A stretch of 64,000 nt of DNA from Auanema rhodensis. Its lineage: Eukaryota > Nematoda > Chromadorea > Rhabditida > Rhabditidae. The position numbers and the translations under genes are program-made. The DNA is taken from positions 992,001 through 1,056,000 of the forward strand of contig OZ059895.1 of assembly GCA_964057225.1 (NCBI GenBank), written 5' to 3'. The first letter of the stretch is position 1; each line of letters begins with the position of its first letter. Below the pieces are notes generated by a model, which worked only from the letters and a program-made list of their open reading frames with translations, did no database searches and was not told the origin of the DNA. Positions 37,559 to 52,294 of this stretch are shown in pieces.

Positions 37559-40500
37559 GGAATCTAAAAACATCTACTTTTTGCTAAATTATTTCGAAAT
37601 TTTTCGAAAAAATTTTTGTCAAAATGTTTTTGGAAGCAATGTTGAGTGTACATGGAAACTCAACATACACTAATGCATCATTTTTCAAACGATCATAACT
37701 AATTTTTGTATTAAGCGTTTCTCGATGTAGTATAGTGCATTCGATGCGGATTTTTAAGCTGCGTCGATCTGTGTTATCAGATTTGCGCTAGCTTAAAAAT
37801 GCACCGAGATATCAACTGATATAAGTTCACACTTATATCCTCGATTTTCACCCTGAAGAATTAATTTTTTCGTTGAATAACATTGTCCATCGTCTTTGCC
37901 TTGAAAAATGGAATCTAAAAACATCTACTTTTTGCTAAATTATTTTGAAATTTTTCGAAAAAATTTTTGTCAAAATGTTTTTGGAAGCAATGTTGAGTGT
38001 ACATGGAAACTCAACATACACTAATGCATCATTTTTCAAACGATCATAACTAATTTTTGTATCAAGCGTTTCTCGATGTAGTATAGTGCATTCGATGCGG
38101 ATTTTTAAGCTGCGTCGATCTGTGTTATCAGATTTGCGCTAGCTTAAAAATGCACCGAGATTTTAACTGATATAAGTTCACACTTATATCCTCGATTTTC
38201 ACCCTGAAGAATTAATTTTTTCGTTGAATAACATTGTCCATCGTCTTTGCCTTGAAAAATGGAATCTAAAAACATCTACTTTTTGCTAAATTATTTTGAA
38301 ATTTTTCGAAAAAATTTTTGTCAAAATGTTTTTGGAAGCAATGTTGAGTGTACATGGAAACTCAACATACACTAATGCATCATTTTTCAAACGATCATAA
38401 CTAATTTGTGTATTAAGCGTTTCTCAATGTAGTATAGTGCATTCGATGCGGATTTTTAAGCTGCGTCGATCTGTGTTATCAGATTTGCGCTAGCTTAAAA
38501 ATGCACCGAGATATCAACTGATATAAGTTCACACTTATATCCTCGATTTTCACCCTGAAGAATTAATTTTTTCGTTGAATAACATCGTCCATCGTCTTTG
38601 CCTTGAAAAATGGAATCTAAAAACATCTACTTTTTGCTAAATTATTTTGAAATTTTTCGAAAAAATTTTTGTCAAAATGTTTTTGGAAGCAATGTTGAGT
38701 GTACATGGAAACTCAACATACACTAATGCATCATTTTTCAAACGATCATAACTAATTTTTGTATTAGCTTTTCTCAATGTAGTATAGTGCATTCGATGCG
38801 GATTTTTAAGCTGTGTCGATCTGTGTTATCAGATTTGCGCTAGCTTAAAAATGCACCGAGATATCAACTGATATAAGTTCACACTTATATCCTCGATTTT
38901 CACCCTGAAGAATTAATTTTTTCGTTGAATAACATCGTCCATCGTCTTTGCCTTAAAAAATGGAATCTAAAAACATCTACTTTTTGCTAAACTATTTTGA
39001 AATTTTTCGAAAAAATTTTTGTCAAAATGTTTTTGGAAGCAATGTTGAGTGTACATGGAAACTCAACATACACTAATGCATCGTTTTTCAAACGATCATA
39101 ACTAATTTTTGTATTAAGCTTTTCTCAATGTAGTATAGTGCATTCGATGCGGATTTTTAAGCTGTGTCGATCTGTGTTATCAGATTTGCGCTAGCTTAAA
39201 AATGCACCGAGATATCAACTGATATAAGTTCACACTTATATCCTCGATTTTCACCCTGAAGAATTAATTTTTTCGTTGAATAACATCGTCCATCGTCTTT
39301 GCCTTGAAAAATGGAATCTAAAAACATCTACTTTTTGCTAAATTATTTCGAAATTTTTCGAAAAAATTTTTGTCAAAATGTTTTTGGAAGCAATGTTGAG
39401 TGTACATGGAAACTCAACATACACTAATGCATCATTTTTCAAACGATCATAACTAATTTTTGTATTAAGCGTTCCTCGATGTAGTATAGTGCATTCGATG
39501 CGGATTTTTAAGCTGCGTCGATCTGTGTTATCAGATTTGCGCTAGCTTAAAAATGCACCGAGATTTTAACTGATATAAGTTCACACTTATATCCTCGATT
39601 TTCACCCTGAAGAATTAATTTTTTCGTTGAATAACATTGTCCATCGTCTTTGCCTTGAAAAATGGAATCTAAAAACATCTACTTTTTGCTAAATTATTTT
39701 GAAATTTTTCGAAAAAATTTTTGTCAAAATGTTTTTGGAAGCAATGTTGAGTGTACATGGAAACTCAACATACACTAATGCATCATTTTTCAAACGATCA
39801 TAACTAATTTGTGTATTAAGCGTTTCTCAATGTAGTATAGTGCATTCGATGCGGATTTTTAAGCTGCGTCGATCTGTGTTATCAGATTTGCGCTAGCTTA
39901 AAAATGCACCGAGATTTTAACTGATATAAGTTCACACTTATATCCTCGATTTTCACCCTGAAGAATTAATTTTTTCGTTGAATAACATCGTCCATCGTCT
40001 TTGCCTTGAAAAATGGAATCTAAAAACATCTACTTTTTGCTAAATTATTTCGAAATTTTTCGAAAAAATTTTTGTCAAAATGTTTTTGGAAGCAATGTTG
40101 AGTGTACATGGAAACTCAACATACACTAATGCATCATTTTTCAAACGATCATAACTAATTTTTGTATTAAGCGTTCCTCGATGTAGTATAGTGCATTCGA
40201 TGCGGATTTTTAAGCTGCGTCGATCTGTGTTATCAGATTTGCGCTAGCTTAAAAATGCACCGAGATTTTAACTGATATAAGTTCACACTTATATCCTCGA
40301 TTTTCACCCTGAAGAATTAATTTTTTCGTTGAATAACATTGTCCATCGTCTTTGCCTTGAAAAATGGAATCTAAAAACATCTACTTTTTGCTAAATTATT
40401 TTGAAATTTTTCGAAAAAATTTTTGTCAAAATGTTTTTGGAAGCAATGTTGAGTGTACATGGAAACTCAACATACACTAATGCATCATTTTTCAAACGAT

Positions 40501-43500
40501 CATAACTAATTTTTGTATCAAGCGTTTCTCGATGTAGTATAGTGCATTCGATGCGGATTTTTAAGCTGCGTCGATCTGTGTTATCAGATTTGCGCTAGCT
40601 TAAAAATGCACCGAGATTTTAACTGATATAAGTTCACACTTATATCCTCGATTTTCACCCTGAAGAATTAATTTTTTCGTTGAATAACATTGTCCATCGT
40701 CTTTGCCTTAAAAAATGGAATCTAAAAACATCTACTTTTTGCTAAATTATTTTGAAATTTTTCGAAAAAATTTTTGTCAAAATGTTTTTGGAAGCAATGT
40801 TGAGTGTACATGGAAACTCAACATACACTAATGCATCATTTTTCAAACGATCATAACTAATTTGTGTATTAAGCGTTTCTCAATGTAGTATAGTGCATTC
40901 GATGCGGATTTTTAAGCTGCGTCGATCTGTGTTATCAGATTTGCGCTAGCTTAAAAATGCACCGAGATATCAACTGATATAAGTTCACACTTATATCCTC
41001 GATTTTCACCCTGAAGAATTAATTTTTTCGTTGAATAACATCGTCCATCGTCTTTGCCTTGAAAAATGGAATCTAAAAACATCTACTTTTTGCTAAATTA
41101 TTTTGAAATTTTTCGAAAAAATTTTTGTCAAAATGTTTTTGGAAGCAATGTTGAGTGTACATGGAAACTCAACATACACTAATGCATCATTTTTCAAACG
41201 ATCATAACTAATTTTTGTATTAGCTTTTCTCAATGTAGTTGAGTGCATTCGATGCGGATTTTTAAGCTGTGTCGATCTGTGTTATCAGATTTGCGCTAGC
41301 TTAAAAATGCACCGAGATATCAACTGATATAAGTTCACACTTATATCCTCGATTTTCACCCTGAAGAATTAATTTTTTCGTTGAATAACATCGTCCATCG
41401 TCTTTGCCTTAAAAAATGGAATCTAAAAACATCTACTTTTTGCTAAACTATTTTGAAATTTTTCGAAAAAATTTTTGTCAAAATGTTTTTGGAAGCAATG
41501 TTGAGTGTACATGGAAACTCAACATACACTAATGCATCGTTTTTCAAACGATCATAACTAATTTTTGTATTAAGCTTTTCTCAATGTAGTATAGTGCATT
41601 CGATGCGGATTTTTAAGCTGTGTCGATCTGTGTTATCAGATTTGCGCTAGCTTAAAAATGCACCGAGATATCAACTGATATAAGTTCACACTTATATCCT
41701 CGATTTTCACCCTGAAGAATTAATTTTTTCGTTGAATAACATCGTCCATCGTCTTTGCCTTGAAAAATGGAATCTAAAAACATCTACTTTTTGCTAAATT
41801 ATTTTGAAATTTTTCGAAAAAATTTTTGTCAAAATGTTTTTGGAAGCAATGTTGAGTGTACATGGAAACTCAACATACACTAATGCATCATTTTTCAAAC
41901 GATCATAACTAATTTGTGTATTAAGCGTTTCTCAATGTAGTCAAGTGCATTCGATGCGGATTTTTAAGCTGCGTCGATCTGTGTTATCAGATTTGCGCTA
42001 GCTTAAAAATGCACCGAGATATCAACTGATATAAGTTCACACTTATATCCTCGATTTTCACGCTGAAGAATTAATTTTTTCGTTGAATAACATTGTCCAT
42101 CGTCTTTGCCTTGAAAAAAGGAATCTAAAAATATCTACTTTTTGCTAAATTATTTTGAAATTTTTCGAAAAAATTTTTGTCAAAATGTTTTTGGAAGCAA
42201 TGTTGAGTGTACATGGAAACTCAACATACACTAATGCATCATTTTTCAAACGATCATAACTAATTTTTGTATTAAGCTTTTCTCAATGTAGTATAGTGCA
42301 TTCGATGCGGATTTTTAAGCTGTGTCGATCTGTGTTATCAGATTTGCGCTAGCTTAAAAATGCACCGAGATATCAACTGATATAAGTTCACACTTATATC
42401 CTCGATTTTCACCCTGAAGAATTAATTTTTTCGTTGAATAACATCGTCCATCGTCTTTGCCTTGAAAAATGGAATCTAAAAACATCTACTTTTTGCTAAA
42501 TTATTTTGAAATTTTTCGAAAAAATTTTTGTCAAAATGTTTTTGGAAGCAATGTTGAGTGTACATGGAAACTCAACATACACTAATGCATCATTTTTCAA
42601 ACGATCATAACTAATTTTTGTATTAGCTTTTCTCAATGTAGTATAGTGCATTCGATGCGGATTTTTAAGCTGTGTCGATCTGTGTTATCAGAGTTGCGCT
42701 AGCTTAAAAATGCACCGAGATATCAACTGATATAAGTTCACACTTATATCCTCGATTTTCACCCTGAAGAATTAATTTTTTCGTTGAATAACATCGTCCA
42801 TCGTCTTTGCCTTGAAAAATGGAATCTAAAAACATCTACTTTTTGCTAAATTATTTTGAAATTTTTCGAAAAAATTTTTGTCAAAATGTTTTTGGAAGCA
42901 ATGTTGAGTGTACATGGAAACTCAACATACACTAATGCATCATTTTTCAAACGATCATAACTAATTTTTGTATCAAGCGTTTCTCGATGTAGTATAGTGC
43001 ATTCGATGCGGATTTTTAAGCTGCGTCGATCTGTGTTATCAGATTTGCGCTAGCTTAAAAATGCACCGAGATATCAACTGATATAAGTTCACACTTATAT
43101 CCTCGATTTTCACCCTGAAGAATTAATTTTTTCGTTGAATAACATCGTCCATCGTCTTTGCCTTGAAAAATGGAATCTAAAAACATCTACTTTTTGCTAA
43201 ATTATTTTGAAATTTTTCGAAAAAATTTTTGTCAAAATGTTTTTGGAAGCAATGTTGAGTGTACATGGAAACTCAACATACACTAATGCATCATTTTTCA
43301 AACGATCATAACTAATTTGTGTATTAAGCGTTTCTCAATGTAGTATAGTGCATTCGATGCGGATTTTTAAGCTGCGTCGATCTGTGTTATCAGATTTGCG
43401 CTAGCTTAAAAATGCACCGAGATATCAACTGATATAAGTTCACACTTATATCCTCGATTTTCACCCTGAAGAATTAATTTTTTCGTTGAATAACATCGTC

Positions 43501-46500
43501 CATCGTCTTCGCTTTGAAAAATGGAATCTAAAAACATCTACTTTTTGCTAAATTATTTTGAAATTTTTCGAAAAAATTTTTGTCAAAATGTTTTTGGAAG
43601 CAATGTTGAGTGTACATGAAAACTCAACATACACTAATGCATCATTTTTCAAACGATCATAACTAATTTTTGTATTAAGCTTTTCTCAATGTAGTATAGT
43701 GCATTCGATGCGGATTTTTAAGCTGTGTCGATCTGTGTTATCAGATTTGCGCTAGCTTAAAAATGCACCGAGATATCAACTGATATAAGTTCACACTTAT
43801 ATCCTCGATTTTCACCCTGAAGAATTAATTTTTTCGTTGAATAACATCGTCCATCGTCTTTGCCTTGAAAAATGGAATCTAAAAACATCTACTTTTTGCT
43901 AAATTATTTTGAAATTTTTCGAAAAAATTTTTGTCAAAATGTTTTTGGAAGCAATGTTGAGTGTACATGGAAACTCAACATACACTAATGCATCATTTTT
44001 CAAACGATCATAACTAATTTTTGTATCAAGCGTTTCTCGATGTAGTATAGTGCATTCGATGCGGATTTTTAAGCTGCGTCGATCTGTGTTATCAGATTTG
44101 CGCTAGCTTAAAAATGCACCGAGATATCAACTGATATAAGTTCACACTTATATCCTCGATTTTCACCCTGAAGAATTAATTTTTTCGTTGAATAACATTG
44201 TCCATCGTCTTTGCCTTGAAAAATGGAATCTAAAAACATCTACTTTTTGCTAAATTATTTTGAAATTTTTCGAAAAAATTTTTGTCAAAATGTTTTTGGA
44301 AGCAATGTTGAGTGTACATGGAAACTCAACATACACTAATGCATCATTTTTCAAACGATCATAACTAATTTTTGTATTAGCTTTTCTCAATGTAGTATAG
44401 TGCATTCGATGCGGATTTTTAAGCTGTGTCGATCTGTGTTATCAGATTTGCGCTAGCTTAAAAATGCACCGAGATATCAACTGATATAAGTTCACACTTA
44501 TATCCTTGATTTTCACCCTGAAGAATTAATTTTTTCGTTGAATAACATCGTTCATCGTCTTTGCCTTGAAAAATGGAATCTAAAAACATCTACTTTTTGC
44601 TAAATTATTTTGAAATTTTTCGAAAAAATTTTTGTCAAAATGTTTTTGGAAGCAATGTTGAGTGTACATGGAAACTCAACATACACTAATGCATCGTTTT
44701 TCAAACGATCATAACTAATTTTTGTATTAAGTTTTTCTCAATGTAGTATAGTGCATTCGATGCGGATTTTTAAGCTGCGTCGATCTGTGTTATCAGATTT
44801 GCGCTAGCTTAAAAATGCACCGAGATATCAACTGATATAAGTTCACACTTATATCCTCGATTTTCACCCTGAAGAATTAATTTTTTCGTTGAATAACATC
44901 GTCCATCGTCTTTGCCTTGAAAAATGGAATCTAAAAACATCTACTTTTTGCTAAATTATTTTGAAATTTTTCGAAAAAATTTTTGTCAAAATGTTTTTGG
45001 AAGCAATGTTGAGTGTACATGGAAACTCAACATACACTAATGCATCATTTTTCAAACGATCATAACTAATTTTTGTATTAAGCGTTTCTCGATGTAGTAT
45101 AGTGCATTCGATGCGGATTTTTAAGTTGCGTCGATCTGTGTTATCAGATTTGCGCTAGCTTAAAAATGCACCGAGATTTTAACTGATGTAAGTTCACACT
45201 TATATCCTCGATTTTCACCCTGAAGAATTAATTTTTTCGTTGAATAACATTGTCCATCGTCTTTGCCTTGGAAAATGGAATCTAAAAACATCTACTTTTT
45301 GCTAAATTATTTTGAAATTTTTCGAAAAAATTTTTGTCAAAATGTTTTTGGAAGCAATGTTGAGTGTACATGGAAACTCAACATACACTAATGCATCATT
45401 TTTCAAACGATCATAACTAATTTTTGTATTAAGCGTTTCTCGATGTAGTATAGTGCATTCGATGCGGATTTTTAAGTTGCGTCGATCTGTGTTATCAGAT
45501 TTGCGCTAGCTTAAAAATGCACCGAGATTTTAACTGATGTAAGTTCACACTTATATCCTCGATTTTCACCCTGAAGAATTAATTTTTTCGTTGAATAACA
45601 TTGTCCATCGTCTTTGCCTTGGAAAATGGAATCTAAAAACATCTACTTTTTGCTAAATTATTTTGAAATTTTTCGAAAAAATTTTTGTCAAAATGTTTTT
45701 GGAAGCAATGTTGAGTGTACATGGAAACTCAACATACACTAATGCATCATTTTTCAAACGATCATAACTAATTTTTGTATCAAGCGTTTTTCGATGTAGT
45801 ATAGTGCATTCGATGCGGATTTTTAAGCTGCGTCGATCTGTGTTATCAGATTTGCGCTAGCTTAAAAATGCACCGAGATATCAACTGATATAAGTTCACA
45901 CTTATATCCTCGATTTTCACCCTGAAGAATTAATTTTTCCGTTGAATAACATTGTCCATCGTCTTTGCCTTGAAAAATGGAATCTAAAAACATCTACTTT
46001 TTGCTAAATTATTTTGAAATTTTTCGAAAAAATTTTTGTCAAAATGTTTTTGGAAGCAATGTTGAGTGTACATGGAAACTCAACATACACTAATGCATCA
46101 TTTTTCAAACAATCATAACTAAATTGTGTAATAAGCGTTTCTCAATGTAGTATAGTGCATTCGATGCGGATTTTTAAGCTGCGTCGATCTGTGTTATCAG
46201 ATTTGCGCTAGCTTAAAAATGCACCGAGATATCAACTGATATAAGTTCACACTTATATCCTCGATTTTCACCCTGAAGAATTAATTTTTTTGTTGAATAA
46301 CATCGTCCATCGTCTTTGCCTTGAAAAATGGAATCTAAAAACATCTACTTTTTGCTAAATTATTTTGAAATTTTTCGAAAAAATTTTTGTCAAAATGTTT
46401 TTGGAAGCAATGTTGAGTGTACATGGAAACTCAACATACACTAATGCATCATTTTTCAAACGATCATAACTAATTTTTGTATTAAGCGTTTCTCGATGTA

Positions 46501-46680
46501 GTATAGTGCATTCGATGCGGATTTTTAAGCTGCGTCGATCTGTGTTATCAGATTTGCGCTAGCTTAAAAATGCACCGAGATTTTAACTGATATAAGTTCA
46601 CACTTATATCCTCGATTTTCACCCTGAAGAATTAATTTTTTCGTTGAATAACATTGTCCATCGTCTTTGCCTTGAAAAAT
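37559..46680 (+). repeat. Block F: mixed monomers with a seven-monomer repeat
   Basis: A series of five monomers at 37559-39312 recurs at 40015-41768, a shift of 2,456 bp (six 351-bp units and one 350-bp unit). The best markers are ttaaaaaatgg with gctaaactatt and gcatcgttttt in the monomers at 38962 and 41418, each following a 350-bp monomer with gctgtg. The monomers at 39313 and 40015 also share gcgttcctcg. The block introduces tattaagctttt, gctgtg and catcgtcc as common variants. Private changes such as gtagttgagtgc (41068), gtagtcaagtgc (41769), cacgctgaag (near 42060) and cagagttgcg (near 42691) occur once each. Confidence 0.8.
44926..45627 (+). repeat. Tandem duplication of one monomer
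   Basis: Two consecutive monomers (44926 and 45277) share aagttgcg, gattttaac, the rare actgatgtaag and a following ttggaaaatgg. I found no difference between them. A single monomer with most of these markers occupies the equivalent place in the later eight-monomer units (48084 and 50891), so this looks like a local one-monomer gain in a related unit. Confidence 0.8.
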
Positions 46681-49487
46681 GGAATCTAAAAACATCTACT
46701 TTTTGCTAAATTATTTTGAAATTTTTCGAAAAAATTTTTGTCAAAATGTTTTTGGAAGCAATGTTGAGTGTACATGGAAACTCAACATACACTAATGCAT
46801 CATTTTTCAAACAATCATAACTAATTTGTGTATTAAGCGTTTCTCAATGTAGTATAGTGCATTCGATGCGGATTTTTAAGCTGCGTCGATGTGTGTTATC
46901 AGATTTGCGCTAGCTTAAAAATGCACCGAGATATCAACTGATATAAGTTCACACTTATATCCTCAATTTTCACCCTGAAGAATTAATTTTTTTGTTGAAT
47001 AACATCGTCCATCGTCTTTGCCTTGAAAAATGGAATCTAAAAACATCTACTTTTTGCTAAATTATTTTGAAATTTTTCGAAAAAATTTTTGTCAAAATGT
47101 TTTTGGAAGCAATGTTGAGTGTACATGGAAACTCAACATACACTAATGCATCATTTTTCAAACGATCATAACTAATTTTTGTATTAAGCGTTTCTCGATG
47201 TAGTATAGTGCATTCGATGCGGATTTTTAAGCTGCGTCGATCTGTGTTATCAGATTTGCGCTAGCTTAAAAATGCACCGAGATATCAACTGATATAAGTT
47301 CACACTTATATCCTCGATTTTCACCCTGAAGAATTAATTTTTTCGTTGAATAACATTGTCCATCGTCTTTGCCTTGAAAAATGGAATCTAAAAACATCTA
47401 CTTTTTGCTAAATTATTTTGAAATTTTTCGAAAAAATTTTTGTCAAAATGTTTTTGGAAGCAATGTTGAGTGTACATGGAAACTCAACATACACTAATGC
47501 ATCATTTTTCAAACGATCATAACTAATTTTTGTATTAGCTTTTCTCAATGTAGTATAGTGCATTCGATGCGGATTTTTAAGCTGTGTCGATCTGTGTTAT
47601 CAGATTTGCGCTAGCTTAAAAATGCACCGAGATATCAACTGATATAAGTTCACACTTATATCCTCGATTTTCACCCTGAAGAATTAATTTTTTCGTTGAA
47701 TAACATCGTCCATCGTCTTTGCCTTGAAAAATGGAATCTAAAAACATCTACTTTTTGCTAAATTATTTTGAAATTTTTCGAAAAAATTTTTGTCAAAATG
47801 TTTTTGGAAGCAATGTTGAGTGTACATGGAAACTCAACATACACTAATGCATCGTTTTTCAAACGATCATAACTAATTTTTGTATTAAGCTTTTCTCAAT
47901 GTAGTATAGTGCATTCGATGCGGATTTTTAAGCTGCGTCGATCTGTGTTATCAGATTTGCGCTAGCTTAAAAATGCACCGAGATATCAACTGATATAAGT
48001 TCACACTTATATCCTCGATTTTCACCCTGAAGAATTAATTTTTTCGTTGAATAACATCGTCCATCGTCTTTGCCTTGAAAAATGGAATCTAAAAACATCT
48101 ACTTTTTGCTAAATTATTTTGAAATTTTTCGAAAAAATTTTTGTCAAAATGTTTTTGGAAGCAATGTTGAGTGTACATGGAAACTCAACATACACTAATG
48201 CATCATTTTTCAAACGATCATAACTAATTTTTGTATTAAGCGTTTCTCGATGTAGTATAGTGCATTCGATGCGGATTTTTAAGTTGCGTCGATCTGTGTT
48301 ATCAGATTTGCGCTAGCTTAAAAATGCACCGAGATTTTAACTGATATAAGTTCACACTTATATCCTCGATTTTCACCCTGAAGAATTAATTTTTTCGTTG
48401 AATAACATTGTCCATCGTCTTTGCCTTGGAAAATGGAATCTAAAAACATCTACTTTTTGCTAAATTATTTTGAAATTTTTCGAAAAAATTTTTGTCAAAA
48501 TGTTTTTGGAAGCAATGTTGAGTGTACATGGAAACTCAACATACACTAATGCATCATTTTTCAAACGATCATAACTAATTTTTGTATCAAGCGTTTCTCG
48601 ATGTAGTATAGTGCATTCGATGCGGATTTTTAAGCTGCGTCGATCTGTGTTATCAGATTTGCGCTAGCTTAAAAATGCACCGAGATATCAACTGATATAA
48701 GTTCACACTTATATCCTCGATTTTCACCCTGAAGAATTAATTTTTTCGTTGAATAACATTGTCCATCGTCTTTGCCTTGAAAAATGGAATCTAAAAACAT
48801 CTACTTTTTGCTAAATTATTTTGAAATTTTTCGAAAAAATTTTTGTCAAAATGTTTTTGGAAGCAATGTTGAGTGTACATGGAAACTCAACATACACTAA
48901 TGCATCATTTTTCAAACAATCATAACTAAATTGTGTAATAAACGTTTCTCAATGTAGTATAGTGCATTCGATGCGGATTTTTAAGCTGCGTCGATCTGTG
49001 TTATCAGATTTGCGCTAGCTTAAAAATGCACCGAGATATCAACTGATATAAGTTCACACTTATATCCTCGATTTTCACCCTGAAGAATTAATTTTTTTGT
49101 TGAATAACATCGTCCATCGTCTTTGCCTTGAAAAATGGAATCTAAAAACATCTACTTTTTGCTAAATTATTTTGAAATTTTTCGAAAAAATTTTTGTCAA
49201 AATGTTTTTGGAAGCAATGTTGAGTGTACATGGAAACTCAACATACACTAATGCATCGTTTTTCAAACGATCATAACTAATTTTTGTATTAAGCTTTTCT
49301 CAATGTAGTATAGTGCATTCGATGCGGATTTTTAAGCTGTGTCGATCTGTGTTATCAGATTTGCGCTAGCTTAAAAATGCACCGAGATATCAACTGATAT
49401 AAGTTCACACTTATATCCTCGATTTTCACCCTGAAGAATTAATTTTTTCGTTGAATAACATCGTCCATCGTCTTTGCCTTGAAAAAT
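46681..49487 (+). repeat. Eight-monomer HOR, copy 1 (2,807 bp)
   Basis: Starts are 46681, 47032, 47383 (350 bp), 47733, 48084, 48435, 48786 and 49137. Each member has its own signature: cgatgtgtgtt with cctcaattttc; tctcgatg; tattagct with gctgtg; gcatcgttttt; aagttgcg with gattttaac and ttggaaaatgg; tatcaagcg; aaattgtgtaataaacg with ttttttgttg; gcatcgttttt with gctgtg. The same order recurs immediately downstream. Monomers at 44225-46329 form a related, older-looking version with one member duplicated. Confidence 0.92.
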
Positions 49488-52294
49488 GGAATCTAAAAAC
49501 ATCTACTTTTTGCTAAATTATTTTGAAATTTTTCGAAAAAATTTTTGTCAAAATGTTTTTGGAAGCAATGTTGAGTGTACATGGAAACTCAACATACACT
49601 AATGCATCATTTTTCAAACAATCATAACTAATTTGTGTATTAAGCGTTTCTCAATGTAGTATAGTGCATTCGATGCGGATTTTTAAGCTGCGTCGATGTG
49701 TGTTATCAGATTTGCGCTAGCTTAAAAATGCACCGAGATATCAACTGATATAAGTTCACACTTATATCCTCAATTTTCACCCTGAAGAATTAATTTTTTT
49801 GTTGAATAACATCGTCCATCGTCTTTGCCTTGAAAAATGGAATCTAAAAACATCTACTTTTTGCTAAATTATTTTGAAATTTTTCGAAAAAATTTTTGTC
49901 AAAATGTTTTTGGAAGCAATGTTGAGTGTACATGGAAACTCAACATACACTAATGCATCATTTTTCAAACGATCATAACTAATTTTTGTATTAAGCGTTT
50001 CTCGATGTAGTATAGTGCATTCGATGCGGATTTTTAAGCTGCGTCGATCTGTGTTATCAGATTTGCGCTAGCTTAAAAATGCACCGAGATATCAACTGAT
50101 ATAAGTTCACACTTATATCCTCGATTTTCACCCTGAAGAATTAATTTTTTCGTTGAATAACATTGTCCATCGTCTTTGCCTTGAAAAATGGAATCTAAAA
50201 ACATCTACTTTTTGCTAAATTATTTTGAAATTTTTCGAAAAAATTTTTGTCAAAATGTTTTTGGAAGCAATGTTGAGTGTACATGGAAACTCAACATACA
50301 CTAATGCATCATTTTTCAAACGATCATAACTAATTTTTGTATTAGCTTTTCTCAATGTAGTATAGTGCATTCGATGCGGATTTTTAAGCTGTGTCGATCT
50401 GTGTTATCAGATTTGCGCTAGCTTAAAAATGCACCGAGATATCAACTGATATAAGTTCACACTTATATCCTCGATTTTCACCCTGAAGAATTAATTTTTT
50501 CGTTGAATAACATCGTCCATCGTCTTTGCCTTGAAAAATGGAATCTAAAAACATCTACTTTTTGCTAAATTATTTTGAAATTTTTCGAAAAAATTTTTGT
50601 CAAAATGTTTTTGGAAGCAATGTTGAGTGTACATGGAAACTCAACATACACTAATGCATCGTTTTTCAAACGATCATAACTAATTTTTGTATTAAGCTTT
50701 TCTCAATGTAGTATAGTGCATTCGATGCGGATTTTTAAGCTGCGTCGATCTGTGTTATCAGATTTGCGCTAGCTTAAAAATGCACCGAGATATCAACTGA
50801 TATAAGTTCACACTTATATCCTCGATTTTCACCCTGAAGAATTAATTTTTTCGTTGAATAACATCGTCCATCGTCTTTGCCTTGAAAAATGGAATCTAAA
50901 AACATCTACTTTTTGCTAAATTATTTTGAAATTTTTCGAAAAAATTTTTGTCAAAATGTTTTTGGAAGCAATGTTGAGTGTACATGGAAACTCAACATAC
51001 ACTAATGCATCATTTTTCAAACGATCATAACTAATTTTTGTATTAAGCGTTTCTCGATGTAGTATAGTGCATTCGATGCGGATTTTTAAGTTGCGTCGAT
51101 CTGTGTTATCAGATTTGCGCTAGCTTAAAAATGCACCGAGATTTTAACTGATATAAGTTCACACTTATATCCTCGATTTTCACCCTGAAGAATTAATTTT
51201 TTCGTTGAATAACATTGTCCATCGTCTTTGCCTTGGAAAATGGAATCTAAAAACATCTACTTTTTGCTAAATTATTTTGAAATTTTTCGAAAAAATTTTT
51301 GTCAAAATGTTTTTGGAAGCAATGTTGAGTGTACATGGAAACTCAACATACACTAATGCATCATTTTTCAAACGATCATAACTAATTTTTGTATCAAGCG
51401 TTTCTCGATGTAGTATAGTGCATTCGATGCGGATTTTTAAGCTGCGTCGATCTGTGTTATCAGATTTGCGCTAGCTTAAAAATGCACCGAGATATCAACT
51501 GATATAAGTTCACACTTATATCCTCGATTTTCACCCTGAAGAATTAATTTTTTCGTTGAATAACATTGTCCATCGTCTTTGCCTTGAAAAATGGAATCTA
51601 AAAACATCTACTTTTTGCTAAATTATTTTGAAATTTTTCGAAAAAATTTTTGTCAAAATGTTTTTGGAAGCAATGTTGAGTGTACATGGAAACTCAACAT
51701 ACACTAATGCATCATTTTTCAAACAATCATAACTAAATTGTGTAATAAACGTTTCTCAATGTAGTATAGTGCATTCGATGCGGATTTTTAAGCTGCGTCG
51801 ATCTGTGTTATCAGATTTGCGCTAGCTTAAAAATGCACCGAGATATCAACTGATATAAGTTCACACTTATATCCTCGATTTTCACCCTGAAGAATTAATT
51901 TTTTTGTTGAATAACATCGTCCATCGTCTTTGCCTTGAAAAATGGAATCTAAAAACATCTACTTTTTGCTAAATTATTTTGAAATTTTTCGAAAAAATTT
52001 TTGTCAAAATGTTTTTGGAAGCAATGTTGAGTGTACATGGAAACTCAACATACACTAATGCATCGTTTTTCAAACGATCATAACTAATTTTTGTATTAAG
52101 CTTTTCTCAATGTAGTATAGTGCATTCGATGCGGATTTTTAAGCTGTGTCGATCTGTGTTATCAGATTTGCGCTAGCTTAAAAATGCACCGAGATATCAA
52201 CTGATATAAGTTCACACTTATATCCTCGATTTTCACCCTGAAGAATTAATTTTTTCGTTGAATAACATCGTCCATCGTCTTTGCCTTGAAAAAT
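49488..52294 (+). repeat. Eight-monomer HOR, copy 2 (2,807 bp)
   Basis: Every signature of the 46681-49487 unit returns in the same order, 2,807 bp downstream, including the private cgatgtgtgtt, the 350-bp monomer (50190) and aaattgtgtaataaacg. Checking the variable sites of all eight monomers I found no difference, so this is the freshest large duplication in the window. Alternatively it could be an assembly artefact; read-depth or spanning reads would tell. Confidence 0.92.
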
